From NCBI GenBank assembly GCA_951394405.1, contig OX596345.1, forward strand, positions 1,674,001-1,738,000: a stretch of 64,000 nt of DNA, written 5' to 3'. A program made the position numbers and the translations under genes. The DNA comes from Coprinellus micaceus (taxonomy: Eukaryota > Basidiomycota > Agaricomycetes > Agaricales > Psathyrellaceae). Below, in pieces: positions 37,214 through 48,801 of this stretch. The first letter of the stretch is position 1, and each line of letters starts with the position of its first letter. The notes under the pieces are model-generated. The model made no database searches. It saw only the letters and a program-made list of their open reading frames with translations, and was not told the DNA's origin.

Positions 37214-37929
37214 GTTGGGCTGTGTGGGCCAGGGGATGGAAGGGGTGAAGAAGCTGTGGTGAGAAGTGGGCGCACCGTTCTCAACCGTACCCAGGTATAT
37301 GTATAATTTCGACGGCGACAGTTACTGACTTGATGCTTAAGGCATTGATCTCATGGCGTTCCCGAGATCTCTCATGCCGCGTCGCCGGTAATACATTTCC
37401 GTATTGTCCTGGCCCCACGATTCAGCCACATTGGTGGAGAGTGCGTCGGGAGGAGGTCATTGGCCAGGTGGAAGTGGCGAGCCAAGCATCAGCCGCTCAA
37501 CCGCTCCTGATCGCGTCCTCCGGTCGGAGATACTGAATTGCCCTTTGTGGAAGAAAATCAACACCGCGAACTCGGTGGCAAAACCAGGGAGCCCTCGAGT
37601 CCGGTAGAGTCTTGTGGAAAAGCCGGAGGCAGCGATAATCGACATATGGCATTGCGAGGCTATTCTCGATGAACATCAGCAGGGGTCCAATTCGCCGAAA
37701 ACAGCGGGTCAGGGCAGAGAGAGTTGACGCAGAGCATTAGCAAAGGGAATGCCTTGGACAACGACAATGGGGGATATCAAGCATCCCGAATCGCACTAAG
37801 CAGCCCAGGGATTTCACGAATTGGACGCTCGGTTACTTATGACCAAACATCAGTCACCGGCGAATATGTGTGGGAGAGATTCTATTGGTTCTCAGTCTTT
37901 CTCACCATCTATGTACCCTCGAATCAGCC
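37214..37929. other. intergenic between the hydrolase and RAD51-like genes
   Basis: Contains the hydrolase promoter and the 3' end of the RAD51-like gene. No further coding signal. Confidence 0.5.
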
Positions 37930-39239
37930 TCAGGCCCGGTGAACGGAGTACGCCCTTGAGGCCGGTGAGCCGCCATCGGAGTATGGTGAGGACAGTAAGT
38001 TCACATGACTGTACCAAGGGTTAAAACTGAGCCGAACAATAGATGGGGACGGACACGCACCCGGAGCGTTGGCTATCAGGAGAGAAAACAACACGCCATG
38101 ATTTTCCTGAAGGGAGATATGTGGTTCCTGGAAATGGATTAAGGTCGGTACAGGATTGCTATTTGGAACCCAAATACACTACCTAGCTGCGGCACCATGA
38201 TACCTTGGGCACCAGTATCGAAGGTCCCGGGGGAGCCATCAGAATTGAGGAGTTTGGTTGCCAGTTGGCAAGAAATAATCACCTTGATAACAGGATGAGG
38301 ACCACACTCGCACATGGGCTGAGAGGCGAAGGAACAAACGGACCGTCAATCGATTGCCGACAGTTAACTTGGCGAGCGCTTGCTTTAGCTTCTGGAGCAG
38401 GGCGGTCCTGCTCGAGGGACTTAGCTCCGTTGTTTGGAATAAGGTTGACATAGAGCTGAGAACTAGTAAGGTTTCCTAAACGACCGCTGTCGGTCAACCT
38501 GGACTGTCCTGCGCTGAATACTAACGTACTGACTTTTGATGACGTCCCCAAGAGGACGGGCAACTGTTCAATGAAGAGTAGAAATTGGGAAAGCGTTTGC
38601 GGTCTGGTGTACCTTATCGAGGTGCTAGTTTCTGCGCCACCGTAAGGCCCATATAGGTGGCTTCAAAAGAAAGGCTTACCTCGACAACGCGCCATGAGAA
38701 CCCTTCGGTTTATCATGTTTTGGCAATCTGAAGGTCGTTGAGAACGCCACGCAGTGCAAGAGACGTAACCCTACCTGCAATTAGGACGCCGTTCTGATCG
38801 TTGACAAATCGCTCAATAAGATTCATTACGACAAGTTCCTTCGGCGTTCCTGGAGGACCGCAGAGTTCAAGAATGTGCCCCCTCTGAATGCCTCCCTTTA
38901 GCAAGTCGTCAAGAGCATGACATCCAGTCTGCAGCCTCTGCGAGACTTGGGAGAGAGCAGCAGCTGATTGCGTTTGCGGAAGTGTCGTGAGCATAGTTCC
39001 ACTTGGTTCTCTCATCGCTAGAATTTGTTCGGCGACCTCATGTGATAGACGGAGGCCTCCACAGTTCTGATGAGATACACTTCATGAGAGAGTGCCTTGA
39101 AAGAAATGAACTCACCTTGAGCCAAACCGTCGACGGTGGCGTTTGACAAGTCCTTCAGCGTTTCATATCCTGCAGCCGTCAGCGATGCAATCGTGGATTT
39201 TGGCAAAGGAAGGGACAGAATGGAGCGATTGAGAGCCAT
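37930..39239 (-). CDS. divergent RAD51-paralog (RecA-fold) protein
   Basis: Eight exons (37930-38008, 38061-38127, 38183-38282, 38344-38455, 38499-38631, 38680-38727, 38775-39056, 39116-39239) encode 314 residues. The N-terminus is a helix-hairpin-helix-like domain (LTAAGYETLKDLSNATVDGL, then LRLSHEVAEQIL). This is followed by QRLQTGCHALDDLLKGGI, typical of the RAD51/RAD51C/XRCC3 family. The P-loop reads GPPGTPKE (108-115) instead of GxxGxGKT: the Lys is kept but the Gly before it and the Thr after it are lost. A VLIADCQNM strand follows. Later come TLFQTTELSPSSRTALLQKL, a hydrophobic VIISCQLATKLL strand and GAQGIMVPQLG...TYLPSGKSWRV. It would act in homologous recombination in the nucleus, possibly as a structural partner with weak or no ATPase. 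I cannot say which paralog it is. Confidence 0.78.
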
Positions 39240-39548
39240 ACTGCGCTATAACAGTGCTGCTTCAGGCTTGGAATACGCCACTATGCCATTGAAGGGGAAT
39301 ATCTTTGAGGGAAGGGGTTCAGCCGTGAGCGCTTGAGCATTGAAGGCAAGTTCAACTTCAAGATCATGATGAGTTGCTGGCGGCAAGCGCCCGTGGCGCC
39401 GTCCCACGACCCTGTGACCTGCACGTGGGCGTGTCCAGATCGAGGGTCCGTGCGCACGGCACCACAGCGCCGTCTGCGACGGTCTGGGGTTGATCTGGTA
39501 CTTCACTCCATGCCAATACCCAGATTCACGTTCCCTAGAGGATAGAAC
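39240..39548. promoter_or_regulatory. divergent promoter of RAD51-like and CNH-protein genes
   Basis: 309 bp separate the two start codons. A palindromic CACGTG (E-box, bHLH-type site) lies at 39422-39427, near the middle. No ACGCGT was seen here. Confidence 0.4.
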
Positions 39549-40961
39549 ATGGCTGCTGTTTCTGCAGCGACGGACGTACCACCGTACCAGGTGGCTTCCC
39601 TGCTAAACGACTTCTTTGGTGGGTACTCGTGCAGAATCAGTCCAATATCAGCTCATGGACCGTATAGCACAGACAAGCAGCCAGATTACCTGTGCACAAG
39701 CGCTAGGTGGGCCACCATCTCTCACCGTACAGATTTTGTATTAAATCTTTCTAGGATGCGAAATATATGTCGGAACCTCGAAGGGGGAACTCTTTCGATT
39801 CCTTCTACAGCCTGACGGACAGGAGAAAGTGTGTACAGGCCGTCGTGTATGTCCCGCGCCGGTTTTGACTCATGAATCTCGCTCAGACGGAATCCTACAT
39901 CGTTGTCTCCCGACAGATTGTACCTGGAGAAAAGCCGATTGATAACATTGTCCTTATACCCAGCATAGCGCGGGCCCTTGTCCAATCTGGTGAGCATATC
40001 TTTTAAGTCACCATGCAACCACAGCTCACCGTTGACATAGACCGACAGATACACTTCTTCACGCTCCCTTTTCTGGAGGTACACACGATCAAGCCTGTGC
40101 GGAATATCATTACATTCGCGGTGGATGAGCAACAGCTTCGGCTGCCAGCTCCCACTCAGAATGAAATATTGGGGTACAGTACGGTCGCCGATCCTGTTGA
40201 CCTGTGCGCCATCAAGCGCGGAGGGATAGCCATGTTCACACTCAAGGACCGTCTACTCTACTCAAGGGTGTGTGCTTTCACTTCTGGAATCGTACATGAG
40301 CTCATCCAGTTACTCAGGACATCCCTTTGCCGCAAGGCATGAAGGCTGTCCTCGCTCGGAGAACTGGGCGATACCTTTGCTTTGCTGACCATGAGAACTA
40401 CAACGTCGTTGATCTCGAGGAAGCCCAACTCTTCTCCATCCTCCCTATATCTCAAGCGCCTCCAGGTGACGGTGTCAAGGTCAACCCCCACATTACGGTG
40501 ATCAGCGATAACGAGTTTCTCATCCTCTCATGGACGGGTACGAGCACTCTTGGCCTTTTCATTACCGGTAGTGGGGACCCTGTCCGAGGTACTTTACAGT
40601 GGGACACCTACCCCCTGGGCATTTGTGAGTTCTACTCTTCTGGTTCGTATGTTCACTTGCTCACGGCTCATAAGCTTTGGACTACCCATACATCACAACC
40701 CTGCTGCAGGATGGGAGCATTGTGGTGCACAGTGTAGAGTCGCAGGATTTGGTCCAAACGATCGGCCCTCCAGGTCCATCAAGGCCAACCTCGCCATCCA
40801 CTGGGGAGTCTGGTAGGACGGCGATAAGTGAAGCGCACGCCCCTCACCAAAGGCTAGCGATGGTGGCCAGTGCGTGCGGATACACCGTTCCCTCGTCACA
40901 ACGACTGGAGCACCTGAGAAAGGTCCCAGTCAAGCTGTTACGAAAGCCCGCTAGCGTCTGA
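39549..40961 (+). CDS. CNH-domain protein, Vps3/TGFBRAP1-like, lacking the C-terminal half
   Basis: Seven exons (39549-39590, 39652-39706, 39755-39828, 39887-39989, 40041-40267, 40318-40624, 40675-40961) give 364 residues. The chain resembles the N-terminal beta-propeller (CNH) of Vps3/TGFBRAP1 proteins, subunits of the endosomal CORVET tethering complex. Blades are visible as CEIYVGTSKGELFRFLLQ, SDRQIHFFTLPFLE, KPVRNIITFAVDEQQL and DLCAIKRGGIAMFTLKDRL. Further ones are ENYNVVDLEEAQLFSILP, NPHITVISDNEFLILSWTG and DGSIVVHSVES. The first intron (39591-39651) is chosen because it joins PPYQ to LMDRIAQTSSQITCAQALG. Family members are usually about 900-1000 residues with alpha-solenoid repeats. 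Here the frame ends just after the propeller, and the triple-RRM gene starts 261 bp later. So the protein is truncated, or the rest lies elsewhere. Confidence 0.75.
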
Positions 40962-41222
40962 GCCTCGGTATGAACATTCTGTAGTAATATAGTGTAAATT
41001 TATCTCTACGCATCGAGCAAGCCCTTTCAAACGCCCCGGCAGGTGCTGATGACGCTGGATTCGGCATAGGCACCGTGGGACTATGTCATCATCAAAACCC
41101 GAGAACCTTGCCAGGCGGGGTTTCGCCTGAACCAAACCCATCTCGTCTTCACCCACGTCTCCCGACCGCTGGCAACCGCATACAGCGCGTGAAGCAGTCA
41201 CTGAACTGTGCTCCGCGTTAGA

Positions 41223-42972
41223 ATGGTGTCCTCCAAGTCCTCCACCAACTCGCCCAATGGCATTCTTGAGTACGGCGAGGTGCAGGCGACCAACTCCGTG
41301 AGGGTAAACAACATCCCTGAACATGGTGAGAGCCTTGGTCATGGCGACAGGAGATCCATTGATTAGCTTTGGCGTAGTCGACAGAAGGGAGCTCGTGGCG
41401 TTGTTTAGGACCCTCATCGGTGTGTACAATAACCCCTTCCACATTCAGGTCGCTCATGGTACGGATAGGCGAGGTTCAATGCTTTCGAGATGTCAAGGAG
41501 CGAGATCAAGAACAGCTGGAGATTACCTTTCAAAACCGCACCCTGGCAGCGTACGCATATCGTTCGAGAACCGATGGCCTCACCTCACATTTCCACAGAA
41601 AGGCGTTGTGCATGAACGGTTATTCTATTGGCGGGGCGACGCTGTAAGCGCGATTTCGATCACCTCGTGGATCCCGGAGCTGACTATCCTCAAGACATGT
41701 GGCAGCAGTCACAGTTCCAGTGGCTCGCCCAAAGGCCAACACAGACGAGCGACGCAATCTCTATGTCCTTGGCCTCCCCTTCGCCTTGACAAAGTATATG
41801 TCTCCCGAGACGCGGCACGACCACTGTCTGATCACTTTCTAGAAATGAATTCACGGCCCTCTTCTCCCGTTATGGAGTGGTCACTCATAGCGTTATTCTG
41901 GCGACCGTCGATAACTCCTCGCGAAGGCGTGGCTTCGTCGTGATGGCCAGCCATGAGGAGGCGAGGCGGGCTCTTACAGCCCTGACGCGAACCCAAATCA
42001 AGTGAGGCTTTCTCCTCCCGTACCACCCTCTTCTAACACTCGCTCAGAGGGCATACAATCGACGTATCTTGGGCTGTGGTTCAACGATCTCAAGGTACAT
42101 AATGGTTTCTATTCCCTTCTCTTTCCTTCTCTGACCACTCGCAGGTTTTCTGGACGGCGGAGATCGTGCTTTACTTCTTGATTCTCGCTCCCAACTCCCT
42201 GGACCTGGTAACATGGATATTGGAAGCTTCTCTTCCTCAGGATCCGATTCTGGGTATTCGCCGGCGACGACCGATTCCGCCCCTCAGTCTGGCACGAACA
42301 CTCCGCTCCAAACGACCGCTGCACTGCTCATCACCAACTTGCCTGCTGTACTCTTCTCCCAGATTCAAGACCTTCATCCTCTCTTGTGCCCATATGGACG
42401 GATCGACCGCATTCAGACGGTTCAAATTCCCAATGCAGAGACTATATCAGCTGTCGTTCAGTATGGATCTCCTGAGGCGGCCCTAGAGGCCAAGACCGCG
42501 CTCAATGGCCAACGCTACGATAACATGCTCTTGGAGACCCACTTCGTTCATCCTTCTTTTGGCGAATCGGGAAGCATTGACCTTCGGCCCCCTGCTACCT
42601 TGTCCAATGACTTGGACAACATGTTCCCTCCTCGTACATCTAGGGCACCAACTCCCATGGCGTCTTTCGGTGGTCAGCGACAGAACAGCACTCTTCAGTT
42701 CGCAGGGCATAACTTGTACACGTCTACTATGACATACCCGCCTCTAGATGCTGGTCATTCTCAACGTGAGGTTTTCTCGGAGTACGCTGAATCCCGTGCA
42801 CCGTCCTCCACTTATGCTAGGTGGGTCCTTGTCCGCAATGGTATCCTCGCCGCTGCTCACCTGTTTCTCCAGATGTAGGGCTGGACCTTCCAGGGTTCAA
42901 TCAGGATTCCAGATGAACCCTTTCCAAGGCCACTTTAATGGCGACAACGCTTACCAAAACTTTTCTGGCTGA
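41223..42972 (+). CDS. RNA-binding protein with three RRM domains
   Basis: Nine exons (41223-41325, 41378-41419, 41469-41550, 41599-41643, 41695-41793, 41843-42001, 42048-42094, 42145-42820, 42873-42972) encode 450 residues. RRM1 (about 25-91) has SVRVNNIPEH (RNP2 position) and LEITFQN. RRM2 (about 112-185) has NLYVLGLPFALTKNEF and RRGFVVM (RNP1, with the aromatic Phe kept). RRM3 (about 233-302) has ALLITNLPAVLFSQIQDLHP and SAVVQYGSPEAALEAKTALN. Serine-rich linkers and a disordered tail with NPFQGHFNGDNAYQN complete it. It probably binds mRNA after transcription; the target and ortholog are not identifiable by eye. Donor and acceptor choice at 41643/41695 was fixed by the need to enter the NLYVLG frame. 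An in-frame stop 33 bp upstream supports the start. Confidence 0.85.
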
Positions 42973-43396
42973 ACGACGATTGATACGATAATCTGCGCCT
43001 CCGTTTCTTGCTTGTTCGAATTGTCTGTTTGCTTCGATTAGAAAGGATTAGATCACCCGCACCGAACCATACTTTAGTAATCCTAGGCAGTTCCTTCTAT
43101 TTCTTCCACCCCGCGACACCTTTTTTACGAACGCGATACCTACACCACTGCCTTAATTCACGGCCTTCTCCCAATACCCTGACACAGCCAAGACTCAGCC
43201 ATGAGTTCCATGAGACGCGTCGAAAGAACGTGACAAAACGCGTGACGATACGCGACGCGCGCTGTGACCGATCGCGTTCCTGCCAGGAATGGTTGTCACG
43301 CTGCCAGACTTTCCTTTCAACCGTTCACCACCATCATCAACGACGACGACGACTCCATCGCATGCTCTGTGCCTTGATAATAGGCGCTGAACTGCT
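42973..43396. promoter_or_regulatory. EXO1 upstream region with two ACGCGT boxes
   Basis: 424 bp between the triple-RRM gene and EXO1. ACGCGT occurs at 43215-43220 and again at 43238-43243, about 155-180 bp before the EXO1 start. ACGCGA/CGCG-rich sequence follows to 43265. The arrangement resembles the MSH6 promoter. MBF-type S-phase control is inferred. Confidence 0.55.
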
Positions 43397-46335
43397 ATGG
43401 GCATCTCAGGGCTGCTCCCTGCCCTGAAATGTATTCAAACTACCCGACATCTCAAGGAATATGCTGGACAGACGGTTGCGGTGGACGCCTACGTGTGGCT
43501 GCACAAGGGCATATACGCTTGTGCCACAGACCTGGCGATGGGGAAGCCTACGACAAAGTGAGTATTTTCTATACGAGTTATCAGGCGGTTCCTGCGTTTG
43601 CTTCAAGTGCTAACTGTAATTCTTTGGGTGGCAGGTACGTGGAATATGCTATGCATAGGGTACGAATGTTGCGGCATTACAAGGTTGAACCCTACATTGT
43701 GTTCGACGGCGGGCCACTTTCAGCGAAGAAAGGGACAGAGTCGGAGAGGAAGAAGAAGAGGGACGAGAATTTGAGCAAGGGGAAGGCGTTGGTGGCACAG
43801 AATAAGCATTCGCAAGCGAGGGAGTGTTTCGTCAAGTGTGTAGATGTGACGCCCCAGATGGCGTACCAGCTCATCAAGGTGCGTTGAGCCCTACTTTACT
43901 CTTGCTTGTATGACTGAAAACTCACTGGTTCCTATGCCCAGGCTTTGCAAGCAGAGGAAGTCCGATATGTCGTCGCGCCATACGAGGCAGACGCGCAACT
44001 GGCGTACTTGGAGAATGTTGGACTTGTCGACGCCATCCTCACAGAAGACTCGGACCTCCTCGTCTTCGGCTGCAAGAATGTTCTCTTCAAACTCGACACC
44101 ACAGCTTCCACCGTCGTCTCAATATCCCGAAAGGACTTTGGCGCCGTCACCACGTCCTCCTCAGACATCTCCCTGGCCGGGTGGTCAGATACCCAGTTCA
44201 GGTCCATGGCGATATTAAGCGGGTGTGATTATCTATCCAGTATCCCGGGTATTGGCCTGAAAACGGCGTGCAACCTTTTGCGCAAGTGGAAGTCGGCGGA
44301 ACAGGTAGTGAAGGCAGTTACGCTGGAGGGGAAGAAGGCTGTGCCGACGGACTATTGGAGGAACTTCCAGTTGGCGGAGAAGTGCTTTGAGCATCAGAGG
44401 GTGTATTGTCCGCTGGAAGAGAGGTTGGTCCATCTGAAGCCGGTTGGGAATGATTGGACGGAGGAGTTTGATGAGTATTGTGGGAGGTAAGGGGTCTGTT
44501 TTATTCATGCAATGATGCCTCAAACTGACCCACGTTTAGTGAGATAGAGCCTGCGCTGGCTAAGAAGCTCGCCCGAGGAGACGTCGATCCGGTGGACCTC
44601 TTGCCTATGCCGGATATTTGCCCCAACTTCAGGCCGAAGGGTCTGAAGCAGATACCCATGGGGGCTACCAACGTCGACAAGAAAGGGAAGGGTAGAGAGG
44701 TGGTCGGCAAACCGAGACCCACTGGCGGCATTCTCAGTTTCTTTGGCGAGTGGCTCTGTCATACTCGTATCACGGGGTTGCCTGACTGACCTGCTCGTAC
44801 AGGACCTAATCCAACCATTCCTCTCCGGGTGAAGGCCGCAGTGGCAACAGCTCCGCGGCCTGCACTTTCTGCAGGCAAGGCAAGCGGCAAGCGCACTTTG
44901 GTCGAGATTGCAGACCAAGATATAGCGTTGCGGAAGAAACCACGGAAGAGTACTCCAGCGATATCACAATCCAAGTTCTTCCAGGAGGAACCTGCTCCGC
45001 GCCGCCATACGCTCGACCCGTCTGCAATCGCGGGTCCTTCACGCCTACTCCGGGAAGAGAAGGAGAATCTAATACCTGGCGAATGGGAACAGGAAGACGA
45101 TATCGACGAGGAAGACCGCTCAGACCTGTCAGTCCGTGCCCAGAAGCGAGGCCGTTCAGAGGTAGATCTGGATCTGGACTTTGCACCTCAGGTTGAGCAA
45201 GAAGATGGGTATATATCTCCGATGGTCCCTTCATCCCCAGTCAACAACGGGCATGAGCTGTCTTCCCCTGGATACCCGAGACAGAGTTACGTTCCCGATG
45301 AGGACTTCGGCGAGCCGGTGTCGAGCCCCACTTCCGCTGTGAAACGACTACAATCTTACACGTTCCGACGGCCTCAACCTCACCCAAGCTCGCAGCCCAA
45401 GCCCGGCTCGCAGCCTGAGTTCGAGTCACCACGCGCCCGTACCATCTCACAAGGAGAGGACGGTTACGTCCAAACCCCGATGACGGCTAAACGCAGCCGC
45501 GACGCTCGAAGGAGTGTTTCAGCAAGCGTTGAAGTTCTCATAGAAGATACCCCCACCCCCATCACGCGATCCTATGTCCTCCAGCGCAGTAACGCGATGA
45601 GGCCGGCCTCACCGCCAGCGATTGTCACGACTTCTAGACTTGACGGTGTGTTTGGCGGGCCAGAGTTCGGTGACCCCGCCAGAGACGACAGTAGCGGTTC
45701 TGCCACGCCTCCCACGCCTTCTCCCGATACGCCAGCCAGTGCTCAAAAGGACACGAGCTTTGAGACCAAAGTTGTGATCGACGTTGACGAGTATGATGAC
45801 TTGTACGATGCTGAGGAGATGGCGTCGAGGGCGGTGGTCGAGCGGACGAATGCTGTCGCCAAGGGTTGGAAGGAGCGGTGGGCTATGGGATCGACGTCGT
45901 CCTTGTCGTCGTCTGCATCGTTTTCGTCGAGTCAGAAGGGGAAGGAATCTGGCGATCCCAGTAAGGGGAGGAAGGGGAAGAAGAAGCTATCGTTGTCGCC
46001 TTCGGATTTCAAGAGGAGCAATACGAATGTCACTCCTGCAGGTCTCCACTCCTTGAGACAGCCAAGGCCTTCGTTTCCTGGATCTGGGATAAAGTCGAAG
46101 GGGAAGGGGAAGGTCACCCCCGCAACGAAGTTCTTCCAACCGAAGGTCGCCTTGCTCAAGAACAGGGAGCCTATTGTGATCGACGACCTGAGCGACGAGG
46201 ATGACGAGATCATGATTGGATCGTCGCCACCCCCACCAGAAAGGACACTGGATCGATTCAGGTGAGTTTTCTATTGGGAAAATTCTCCCTTCTAGTGGCG
46301 CGCTCTGACGACTGGGTGTCAGGTTCGGCAGTTAG
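43397..46335 (+). CDS. EXO1: exonuclease 1 (Rad2/XPG family)
   Basis: This 5'-3' exonuclease and flap endonuclease acts in mismatch repair downstream of MutS-alpha and in double-strand-break resection. Six exons (43397-43557, 43635-43878, 43942-44486, 44540-44745, 44803-46261, 46323-46335) give 875 residues. The start MGISGLLPAL fits the family, whose N-terminal Gly contacts DNA. Metal ligands sit at family positions: D30 (AVDAYVWLH), D78 (FDGG), E150 and D152 (YEADAQLAYL), D171 and D173 (TEDSDLLVFG) and D231 (GCDYL). The helix-two-turn-helix SIPGIGLKTACNLL follows. The C-terminal half is disordered and Ser/Pro-rich, where partners usually bind; an ATKFFQPK stretch near 845 is PIP-like at best. 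Intron 4 (44746-44802) needs a GC donor. The last exon encodes only four residues. Confidence 0.96.
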
Positions 46336-46518
46336 TGGCTCTCCTCGACTTACCCGTTTAACCCCTACCTCTAGAGACACCCACATCCCCCAGCGCCTTC
46401 TCATCCTCATCCTCATCTTGTTCGCTATCTTGGTTTTTTGAGACACATACGCACTGTATATATGGATCATCATGGACGTTCGGATTATTGAATAATGGCA
46501 TTTCCAAGTATACGGTGG

Positions 46519-47240
46519 TTAGGGTAGGGTGTTCGGGTTGCTATGGGTTTGTGGGTCACGCGGCTCAGGCGCGGGATATCCCTGTTTCGAAGCTGCAAGC
46601 TCGTCATGGCGGTATAGAACGCGGTTCACCAGGCTGAGGGGTATATCGTAAAGCTCGGGTATGGCGTTGGGTTCCGTCGCAGCAAAATAGGCGTTATGCC
46701 TACCGTCTTGTGGTTTTGGATATAAAGCATGGCCATCTGTATGCGCTACTCTTAGCATAAGGAAATCGCCCAACGACGGAGGGACGCACCAGTGATGCTG
46801 TTGATGTCGTCGAGAGGAGGCGTTCCCCTAACTGCCAGGGCAAAGTAGACGAAGTACGTGAATAGGACCGCCACTATGGACCATGCGGGAACAAGTATCG
46901 CCCATTCACTACCGAAAGGATTAGATATAGCAATTCAAAAGCAAAGAGCACGATGAACTCACCGGTTTGGATACCAGGTCACGCCAAACCAGACAATGAA
47001 CTCGTCTGGCAGGAACGCCCAGAGCAGATATATCACAAACAGAAGATAGGTAGACGTCCACGCCACGAATCCGTAGAACTCCGGAGCTCGACTCCTGTGT
47101 TCTGGAGGAGGCCATACAATTTGTTGAGCTTGAACATGGGCATAGGCTTCACTCTCGTTCGGCGACGTAGGCGAGCTTGGTACGACTAAAGGGCCCTTTC
47201 GGCATCGTATCTCATGAGAAGAGTCGACATTGTGTGCCAT
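46519..47240 (-). CDS. GPI19: PIG-P subunit of GPI-GlcNAc transferase
   Basis: PIG-P/Gpi19 is part of the ER-membrane complex that adds GlcNAc to phosphatidylinositol, the first step of GPI-anchor synthesis. Three exons (46519-46736, 46790-46908, 46963-47240) encode 204 residues. The family core is clear. APEFYGFVAW leads into a first membrane helix (STYLLFVIYLLWAFLP). Next is WYPNREWAILVPAW with the second helix (SIVAVLFTYFVYFALAV), and a PPLDDINSITD segment. A conserved-looking ELYDIPLSLVNRVLY tail follows. The start is placed at 47240 (MAHNVDSSHE); the frame remains open upstream to 47399, so a longer N-terminus is possible. It is convergent with EXO1, 183 bp apart. Confidence 0.9.
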
Positions 47241-48801
47241 AAAGCATCGCTGCGGCGACTGCAGGCAGCGGAGAAGTTTCGAGGAGGTGGTTGGAGGTGG
47301 TCTGGAGGGAACGTTGGCTGGGCGTGTGCATCGACGCTGGCAGATTGATGGCCGCAGCGACGCAGTAAGAGTATTGCCAGGACCAGCACAGTGGGTCACT
47401 GCCCTTCTCTTCGAACCACTACCACGCCCAGTGCTTGCGGACTATCCAGTCCACTTGAACCCTGAAATCATGCATATAAAGCCGGGGAGACTCCTCTTCG
47501 TCTCATGCCCTCGCTGCTCCTGCCAACCAGCTTGGCCATGGACTACGAGTTGGCTCCAAAATTCCACCGAATGTAGGATTCTATTGGATGAATGACTTCA
47601 TTCCAACAGTCGTAAAGCAATATAGAAAGGGGATCCGCCAATCGTCGAGACCTTACGAGAGCGACGGGTAAGGCGGTGCAAGAACCGTGAAGTGACCCAC
47701 CTCACGCCGCACCCTCCATCACGTCGTACTACGGTGAGTAACAAGACGGCCCAACTCCAATAAATACTGCTCACAATTATCACCGCAGGGGTGTCCACAC
47801 AAGTGAGAGATTCATCACTTCTTTGACCATCTATCCCTCCTGCTATCATCCTCGCGACGAAGTCAGGCAGCAGTTGTTCCCTGTCGTTCCTCCTGTTCAA
47901 CAGGGGCCCATGAACGTGTGCTCATGCTCTGCGGAGGCCGCCCTTATCTTCCAATCATGCAGCGACGCCCGGTCGGAACTTTTCCTGGTCCTCACGAGTC
48001 CAAACCTGCGAGCGCTCGTGGCACGTCGTGGCAGCGCTGCCCTAGCTCCCCTAGCTCCCCTCCCAAACCTCATTGTCGTTATGGCGGGATTCTAAAAATA
48101 GCCTGCCGAGAAGGAAGTGTCCGGTACGCGCATCCTGAGTACTGAGTACGTGCATACGAATCTCACAGCGGGAACCCATGGTGACCATCATCTATACAGA
48201 AACAAACGCTTTAGCTACCCGGTATCTTATTGGCTGCGGAGCAGAACAAGGCTCGCACTTTTGTATTTATGCTGGCCGCGTGCAGCAGCTATGGAAATGA
48301 AGTCCTGCGTGCAGGACAATACCCTTTGGCCTTGCAACGAGGTGTGCTTCATTCAAACAGCTTGCTTGCATTGACCTTCATTCACAATTGGTGTTTCTCA
48401 CATATCCCTGATCGGTTTCTAAACAGATTCCTTCTAGCCAGACAGGCATCAGCTTGGCTTGGTACCGGCCAATCAACGAAGGAGAATCGTCGCTGCCAAG
48501 TGTTTCGTCGCCAGGAATCTTCGCAAACCTCCACACATTGACGAGGCGATATGGGGAAAGCAAGGAAACAGAGGAGCGCTATATATCCTGCGCAGCTCGC
48601 CGATACCCCCTCTATTCTGTTCCCTTCTTTTCTTCTTTTCTGTTCGTGGGTTGAGCCTTCCTTCGGTGTCCCTTCCTTCAGGCGCTAGCTCGTCTTTCTC
48701 TTTGCTCATTCTCTAGTTTTTGTCTGCTCTTCGACACATTCATTCTCCCCTCTTTCACCCTTTACACCTTCAAACACACATACGCCAGTCGTTTGCTCGC
48801 C
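47241..48801. other. intergenic, upstream of the first carbonic anhydrase and of PIG-P
   Basis: No coding signal. A TATATAT box lies at 48580-48586. The 48590-48790 part is pyrimidine-rich, as is common in fungal leaders. Confidence 0.5.
48580..48586 (+). promoter_or_regulatory. TATA-like box of carbonic anhydrase 1
   Basis: TATATAT lies about 215 bp upstream of the ATG at 48802, followed by a CT-rich stretch suited to transcription initiation. Position and composition are the only support. Confidence 0.45.

Noticed and set aside
40938..41444. 168-codon minus-strand frame over the start of the triple-RRM gene
   Set aside because: It overlaps well-supported RRM exons on the plus strand and shows no family features.
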